Part shown: piece after piece, positions 57,929 to 64,000 of the stretch
How positions within the stretch are numbered: the stretch's first letter is position 1
Layout: each line of letters begins with the position of its first letter
Program-made: the position numbers and the translations under genes
Origin: Tieghemiomyces parasiticus
Lineage: Eukaryota > Kickxellomycota > Dimargaritomycetes > Dimargaritales > Dimargaritaceae
Length of the DNA stretch: 64,000 bases
Assembly (NCBI GenBank): GCA_027575765.1
Contig: JANBPT010000082.1
Coordinates: forward strand, 16,866 to 80,865
Direction: 5' to 3'
Notes under the pieces: model-generated
Seen by the model: only the letters and a program-made list of their open reading frames with translations
Databases searched by the model: none
What the model was told of the DNA's origin: nothing

Positions 57929-59580
57929 GGCGTAGGTGGTGAGCTGGAAAGTGAATGTACAAGATGGAGGCTGGCGAAGGCATGGGGTGGAGCTGGGTTA
58001 TGCTGGAAAACTTTAAAGGGCAAGGTAGCTGGCCGTGCTGTGCGGCGAAAAGCGTTAGAGCCGCTGTGAGGACAAACGCCGGCATAGGGGAGGTAGACAA
58101 CTGTAACACCCAACGCACATAACCACAGTGGACATATGAGATTCCCACTTGGAGTGCACCGGGTTGGCTATTGAGCCCCGTCAAATCAACCACATTAGCT
58201 AGAATAACCAGGGTATAGCCCATGGATTCCACAGCGTGTTTCTGGATAGGTTTCGCCAGGTCGGGCTTGTGACCTATTCCTCCCCTTTGACAGCCGCCAA
58301 TTCAGTTATATAACCATAACTTGCTTGAGAAAACGTTGGAAACTGTGGACTTTTCACCCAGATGGATGATTTGGCAACTGCCGCTTATTAGCCCGTTCGT
58401 TCAGCATGAAGTTGATCGGTTCAAACCTGCATATCTCATTACAATTTGAAGAGATAGAGTAATTTTCGTTGAAGTCTCGGGCGTCAATATTTCCATTCGG
58501 TTTTTTATAATAATCAGGTCAACGAGCATGGGGCCGTGCTTTAGAAGTACGGCAGAAAGTGGCAAAGACCGACCACGCAGAAAGATGCTGGATGGCCAGT
58601 AGAGTAGCTTTACCAATCTGACGTTTTTACGTTTATACCTACTTTTGAAATAAGTTAAACAGGCCTAAGGGCGGATATACTGAACAATTTCAAAAAAATA
58701 ATATTCCAAAAGCATGACCCCCGGCCATATCCTAAATGAGGGAAAGGGAGGTCCACTTACGATCTACTACCCATGAAGCCGATCCCTCCTAGCGAAATCA
58801 GACTCGGCTGTTTCGAACTAAAACGCCCAACTTGTTACTGGGCCAATGTCAGAAGTGTCATTACTCAGCCATGCTGCCTGTACAGTGCCTGACTCTTAAA
58901 CACATTGTCCATTCACACCTGATAATGTCGGTCGTCTAGGCCTGTACCTTCGTCTTGATAGCCAGACCAAGGTCGTTTAAAATAACGCCTGCCATTTCAC
59001 CATGATACATCAACGACAGTGTTTCAGACGGCGGATATGGTAAGACGACACCAAGGAATCGATTGATTGACAATGGTCTGGGAAAGTCGATCAAACAACA
59101 CTAGAACCAGCCTTTGATCTCACGCCAGCTATGAGCTATGCGTAATACCTGGGGATCGAGGTTTATAGGAGTAAAGCTAACAGTAGAGACGTGTTGTTGG
59201 AATGGTGGACGTGAAGTCCCAGTGAGATCGTTGTCCGACTCTCAAGTATCCCAGGCTCAAGCCTGCTCCTAGTTGGTGAGCCGTAAGCTGTAAAAGTGAA
59301 ACGTAAGGAAAGGGTACAGTGGTGACTATGTGTGAGCCAGAGCCGAACGGTAGTAGCTGCATGGCCAATGGGCGGAACAGGAAAAAACGAGAAGAAACAA
59401 AGGTAAGAAGGGGCAGGTAGAGGTTTGAAGCTACATGGAAAGTGAGGGGCGGGGGTTGGGTAACAGTAGTAGTTTCAGGCACAACTCGAACGTTTCCTAG
59501 TTGTAATTCTATGCAAATGTGGCGGACTCAAAGATCATTGCGATATAAACTGACACCTAATTGTCAAGTGATTTAATCAC
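57929..59580. other. Upstream region of the carrier gene, no gene visible
   Basis: It contains the carrier promoter; TTATATAA occurs about 375 nt upstream of the start (near 58305). The remainder is AT-rich with only short frames. It has normal CpG content, in contrast to the adjacent block. Confidence 0.45.
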
Positions 59581-60159
59581 AAGCACTGAACATCCAGATG
59601 ACACCTTGGCATTAATAGCAGACCACAATAATCTACAGTATTCTCTTCCTTTTGCTTCCATCACCCCTATTTCCCTTTCCTCTGTTGCATTGCTTACCCC
59701 CCCCCTGCTGATAGTGCTTTAAATTAAGTTTTTTTGACCATTGGTTTCATTGTAAATTAGCCTGAATACTCTCTCTTTGTACAATAAATGATAATTAGTA
59801 ACTATCCATGTATATGGGGTAAAGTCATAAGAAAATCCTGCCACTACACTCCTACACTGATGTTAATATTTTTATATTTTATAGGTGGGGTTACATCACC
59901 ACATACTTTTAAGCTGGAGGTCTTAGATTGCAGTGTTTCAGGTGAAAACTAGGGAGGCAATGATGTCAAGTCAATTGGTATAAATCATTCCAGGATTGAA
60001 CCGTTTTTGACTTCACAACATGTTTTGTTTAACCATCCAGGATGTCTACTTTCTAAACTCCCCTCCCCTAATCCATCTCAATTGGCCAGGTGTGGTGTAT
60101 GAGTCCTTATTTTTAATTACTATCTGGAGGGCCACAAGGCAGATGATATTTTTATTGTT

Positions 60160-60830
60160 TTGACTTCCAAGGTGGGCCTGGCTAGCTTGCTTTTGCATAG
60201 GTCACCACTCTTTTGAAGATGACCCTTGGTCAGGCCACCTGTCAGGTGACATTAGTGGATATTATGGGGATGTGATCCTGAGGCGGCTGGGGGAGGGCCC
60301 TTGACTTACTGTTGAGCAGCTGGCCTGGGCCTGACACACTTCCCCTAGTACCATGCACAATTTGCTGCACAAGGACCTGGGGCTGTGCAGCTATTTCAAT
60401 TACTGGGTCTCCCCCACAACCTCACCAATGATTAGTGCCATCAGTAGGTACATTTTACCACCAAGTTCTTGGAGATATTTGACAGGGCCAGTAACTGCCT
60501 GCTAGACTCCAATGTCACAGGTGATGAGACTTGGGTGTACCTTTATGATTCCCTCCTGTTGGCTCCAGTTGGCGGAGGGGGTGCCCTAAAGATGACCCTG
60601 CCCCAACTGAGACCCACCAAGACCATACCATGCTCAAGATGATGCTGAACATTGATTTTCACCATGTGTGGCCTAATACACCAGAGTATCAAGTCCCCCT
60701 GGCGTCAAGATCTCCACCAAACCCTATTAGAGTAAGGGCTAAAGCCCATGGCCCAGGCCTGGATGGAGGCTGTGGTGATTGGGAACCACCACATTAGATT
60801 CTCCCAAGGTAAATTCCAAGTCTACTATTT
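60160..60830 (+). pseudogene. Degenerate mariner-type (Tc1/mariner) transposase
   Basis: Recognisable transposase pieces occur in order on the plus strand but in shifting frames and with stops. They are FEDDPWSGHLS (linker of the paired helix-turn-helix, usually FEDDPRSGRPS), LTVEQLA then STMHNLLHKDLGL (second helix-turn-helix), FLEIFDRASNCLLDSNVTGDETWVYLYD with GDETWVY at 60520-60540 (first catalytic Asp at 60523), and a weaker MLKMMLNIDFHHVW match to the following strand. The remaining catalytic aspartates are not identifiable. In-frame stops at places where relatives have Arg or Gln fit C-to-T changes (CGA to TGA). The copy is dead. The order and the GDETWVY signature make the family call firm; the subfamily is not determined. 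Confidence 0.78.
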
Positions 60831-61079
60831 CAGAACTATAAATTCTGTGATAATAGAATAGCCTTTTGGTTATGGTATTAGACTTGGGCCTAGTATCAAC
60901 ACAGCCCCCAGCTTACATCAGCACATGACTATATCATTAATGACCCACTCTGTTCCTTATTCATTCACACGACATCCATTCCACCCCCATCCTTTTCACC
61001 AACTCCCACCAGTATTATAATAGTACCACAATGACTACCAGGTGACTCAAGAAGCCTGAGTACATGCCCTTTATCCCAG

Positions 61080-61640
61080 GTAGGACTTCATTTGCTGCAA
61101 ACAATCAGCCCAGGCCATTTAGTGGCTAACCTCCAACTGGTTATCTACTTTATCATGACATCCACCTGCCCACCTTCTCTTCTAGTAATCAAGGTGGCCA
61201 AGAAGGTTCACTGTGCTGCACACAAGGTCCTTTTGCCAATGTGCACCTTTTGTAAGGTAGCCATGATATGCACCCAGCCTACTGTCACTCCTGTAGGTGC
61301 AGCTCTAGAGCCCATGAGCACCCCTTTGGTTGTGAAGGCAGGCCCATCTATTCCAGTGGCTCCTACTCTAACCACCACTTCTGCCCCCAGCAGCCCTTGC
61401 TACTCATGTGGTCCCCATACCAAGGCCTGATTCCCCTGTCAGAGGTCAAGTATACCTTGACCATGGGCTGGTCACTGAACCCTGAACCCCTAAGCCCACC
61501 CACCCAGGGTGGCCTGGAGAGAGGTCCTGTTGACCTGGTGATGTATAGCATGGACCCTGGGGTGACCAATGGGGACCAGCTGTATACTCTGCCTAACAAC
61601 CCCTGCCCCACTTGCACTGCCTGCACTTTATAGGGCTTTG
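61080..61640 (+). pseudogene. Cys/His-rich reading-frame remnant within the element
   Basis: Two overlapping frames remain open for over 330 nt each. One (to about 61430) carries CAAHKVLLPMCTFCK; the other (about 61268-61633) carries MHPAYCHSCRCSSRAHEH. The pattern of paired Cys and His could be a zinc-binding segment split by a frameshift near 61260, but no family is recognised. Weakly biased composition could also produce such frames by chance. Confidence 0.3.
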
Positions 61641-61756
61641 GGCCTGCCATTTCCAGTGACAACAACAATGATGATAGCATCTTCATAAAGATATGATATC
61701 CTCCAACCATATCCTTTAAACCCGTTCTGCTGCCAACCCAGTGTCCTCCCTCCACC

Positions 61757-62110
61757 CCTCAGCACTAGATTGCCCACAAGGACTGGGTGGTCATGGCCCC
61801 CCACTGGCAGGGAGTCACCCTGCAAGACATTGCAGTGGCCAAGCACAGGGTGACCAGGGCCAAGATAAACCTTTGGGTCAAAACCCAAGAACATCATAAG
61901 CTTGAGAGGGAGATGCTTCAACTCTAGCTTGGGGGAAGCCCTGATTGGGCCTACCTCTACTGCCCTGCCTACAATGGGGCAAACTACCTCACCCGGGAGT
62001 ACTACTCCTGTATGGAGGAGGCCATCCTGAGTAGCATTTACTAGCTGGAGGATACGCTGGCTGGTGCTGGGTTTGAGTACCAGGTGCTGCTGGTCAGCTA
62101 CCACAAATAG
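61757..62110 (+). pseudogene. Broken open frame of unknown origin with TAG stops
   Basis: A plus-strand frame reads protein-like for about 115 codons, broken only by two TAG codons where CAG (Gln) would fit. Its pieces are HKDWVVMAPHWQGVTLQDIAV, WVKTQEHHKLEREMLQL, WAYLYCPAYNGANYLTREYY and LEDTLAGAGFEYQVLLVSYHK. The two stops are explained by single C-to-T changes. I do not recognise the protein. It may be a second gene of the element, a nested element or a captured host gene. Confidence 0.4.
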
Positions 62111-62280
62111 TCACCCACAACTGTGATCAGTCTGTACCCTATGTCATTTAATAGTCATTCTACATTCTGTGCCTTCCATTAATATACCACTTGCTTATAT
62201 CTGTCATTTGTGAACATTGCCTTAGTTTTTGACACTGCCTGGCTTGATCAATCATATATACTCCCCACCCACATATGTGG

Positions 62281-64000
62281 TGAGGTGATGGGATAAAGAA
62301 ACCTCACCGCAAACTATGCTGATTATCCACCATTTTAACGTCTATATTGTTTGCTCCTTTCCGGTTACCATTGGCCCTTGGTATCAGAATCCCATTTTCT
62401 GGCCCATTATATTCCTTGGCAAGGATAATCGTTGTTTGACAAAGGCTCTTTTACCTCAAGGGTCTCGATTTAAAAGAGTGCCGCCAATACCTACTTGAAA
62501 ACGATATACACCATTCGATTGTGTCTTCACCCACCACTCTCCTTACAAGCCCGTCTCTGTTACCATTGCTACCTCCACCCATACTGTAAAAACCTCCCAC
62601 AATAATCCCGTACGACTCCCTTTATTATTTATCCTCCGCGCTACCCATATATATCATGCTCTTTGTTTACTCCTGTGTTCTACTTCTCTGGCCTTTGTCA
62701 GTCCCCCCCTTACTTGACCACAACACCTTACAATACCTGCTTGCCTACTAATTGCAGCGAGGTCGACCCCCTCATAATACCCGACGCCACTGTGATTGTT
62801 CCAAAGAGGCCGATAGAGAGAGATGGCTGAAAAGTCAGATATTTATTTAGCTAGTAACTGAAGAAGGGGAAGTGGAAAGTATAGGATGTAGAACCAATAA
62901 AGGTTAAATCCAATAACTCTTACATATGAGACCTGGGCCTGAGGAACTTAGGCAGGACGGGGCTTGGTCCAGCCCGTTAGTTCGAATGCGAGTAACAAAA
63001 GGCTAATGGCGAGTAGGGAAAGACCGACTTAATAGCTTGACGCCGACCGTGATGGAGCCAACAAGAGGGCACTAGAAGAAGGAAAATAGGGATCAAACGA
63101 AACAAGACGGTGAAAGTTGAAACCACTGGATTTATGCAAGAATAGGTCGGTAAAACGTCGATAAACAAGAGAGGGCGAGCAGTGGCTTTATCAGCTGTTA
63201 TTCTCGGAGTTGGCGTTCGGACGACCGGCGCTAAGTATGAGGCAGTGTTCCCGATCACTACAGAAATGAAGAGCCTGCGGATGTACCAGATTAGCTCCGC
63301 CATTTTGAGTCCTCTATGAAATTATTTACTCATCCAGCTACATACTACCCGCGGGCTCTCCCTTTTACAACTTACGGATCCCAGTATGGACGCTAAGGCC
63401 CCCCTATCCAACGGAGCCAGGCCTCCATAGTTGGCAATTTTATAGTCTAGATGCAGGCGTCACCTTGACACCGTTGCTAGATATTATACCCGATCCTACT
63501 GCAACGCGTGAATATAAGCATGTTGCATCAACCCCCACGAACTATCCCATCCGCTAATACATTCGCCCATCCCTGGGACCACTCTCGAGCTGATCAACCT
63601 TCCTTGTCCACACAATAAACGCCAGGGCTCAAGCTGAGAGTGAACTTTGGCCCGATCGTTTAACGTTATGCCAACGTACGCCGTCCAGAGTAGACTAAGT
63701 AATGACCGTCAAAGTCTAGGATAAAATTGTACGGCGCGACACAACCACCCCGCTGCCGCGCTGTTTTATTGAAAAGGCTCGATTGGGACAACCTAGGCCC
63801 TAGCAAAAGGGGCCACGTACCCAGAAAAGCGCATGTGGCGAGCTGTTACGCCGCCTCTACCTAAGCACGGGCTGGTTTAATGGAGAGGTAGGGGAGAGTG
63901 GGGTAACATAGCCATCCAAGACGGCCATGGGTCGCCTGCCTCAAAAGAATGCCATTTTGATATCAACTTAATCCAGCTTGTAGAAACCAATGTCGTTGGC
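62281..64000. other. Right-edge interval without a firm gene
   Basis: CpG content returns to normal. A minus-strand ATG frame at 63303-62977 (108 codons, starting MAELIWYIRRLF, with hydrophobic stretches) is the only one with a decent start context, but it has no recognisable motif. The left part (62340-62760) is CT-rich. No other feature is visible. Confidence 0.4.

Larger units (their letters stand above)
59581..62280. mobile_element. CpG-depleted decayed mobile element, about 2.7 kb
   Basis: By my hand count only about eight CpG dinucleotides occur in these 2,700 bases, while both flanks have one or more CpG in most 60-base lines. TG and CA are abundant, which is the mark of C-to-T decay at methylated CpG. 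The block contains a mariner-type transposase relic and a second broken open frame. Edges are set by where CpG resumes, so they are good to about 100 nt. I found no convincing terminal inverted repeats or target duplication. The natural reading is an old transposable element, silenced by DNA methylation and then eroded. Confidence 0.7.

Noticed and set aside
59560..62300. Terminal inverted repeats flanking the CpG-depleted element
   Set aside because: A visual comparison of both ends found only short chance matches such as the local palindrome near 59565; no pair of inverted ends or TA duplication was convincing.
62977..63303. Minus-strand frame of 108 codons starting MAELIWYIRRLF
   Set aside because: Good ATG context and hydrophobic segments, but no family match or supporting signals; kept as a possibility only.
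1..64000. tRNA and rRNA genes
   Set aside because: I looked on both strands for the B-box pattern GGTTCGANTCC and cloverleaf context and found no acceptable match; no rRNA-like blocks were seen.
1..64000. Defence system, CRISPR array or secondary-metabolite cluster
   Set aside because: No regularly spaced repeats, no nuclease, polyketide or peptide synthetase domains; all long frames are explained by the listed eukaryotic genes.

Overview
This is nuclear DNA from a fungus. The genes are split by spliceosomal introns of about 130-260 nt with GTAAGT-like donors, and in one case a TACTAAC branch site. They encode typical eukaryotic proteins, including a fungal-type UPF0658 Golgi membrane family. 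GC-rich coding regions, fairly long introns and long non-coding gaps suggest an early-diverging filamentous fungus (Zoopagomycota-like), but that placement is inference. I see no bacterial operons, rRNA, tRNA or CRISPR. Many apparent open frames begin at TTG, CTG or GTG; starts here were reset to ATG wherever the sequence allowed.

Layout. Positions 1-11.3 kb are gene-poor, with two minus-strand genes for unrecognised secreted proteins. From 11.3 to 33.3 kb lies a dense block of conserved genes: GPI2/PIG-C (GPI-anchor synthesis) and an AMPK beta subunit on the minus strand, then on the plus strand ORC5 (replication origin), MOT1/BTAF1 (TBP-removing ATPase), ARP4 (nuclear actin-related protein), an FMP32/MCUR1-type mitochondrial coiled-coil protein and a mitochondrial-type PP2C phosphatase. 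From 34 to 38 kb there is one small Gln-rich secreted protein and a large gap. From 37.9 to 46.4 kb lie three multi-pass membrane protein genes on the plus strand; the last two are clear tandem UPF0658 paralogues. From 47 to 53.8 kb are a class I histone deacetylase (HOS2/HDAC3 clade), the WD40 splicing factor PRP46/PLRG1 and the SF1 helicase HCS1/IGHMBP2. After that come a tiny acidic secreted protein and a mitochondrial acylcarnitine-type carrier.

Positions 59.6-62.3 kb hold the most distinctive part of the window: a sharply bounded block of about 2.7 kb almost without CpG dinucleotides. Inside are a decayed mariner-type transposase (GDETWVY signature, many stops) and a second broken open frame that I do not recognise. 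I interpret it as an old mobile element whose methylated cytosines have decayed.

The genes do not form one pathway. Several happen to share chromatin or nucleic-acid functions (ORC5, MOT1, ARP4, HOS2, PRP46, HCS1), but they are housekeeping genes with no sign of joint regulation. I did not find a new defence or biosynthetic system. The best leads are the CpG-depleted element, the UPF0658 tandem, the RG-rich insert in MOT1, and the small secreted proteins.
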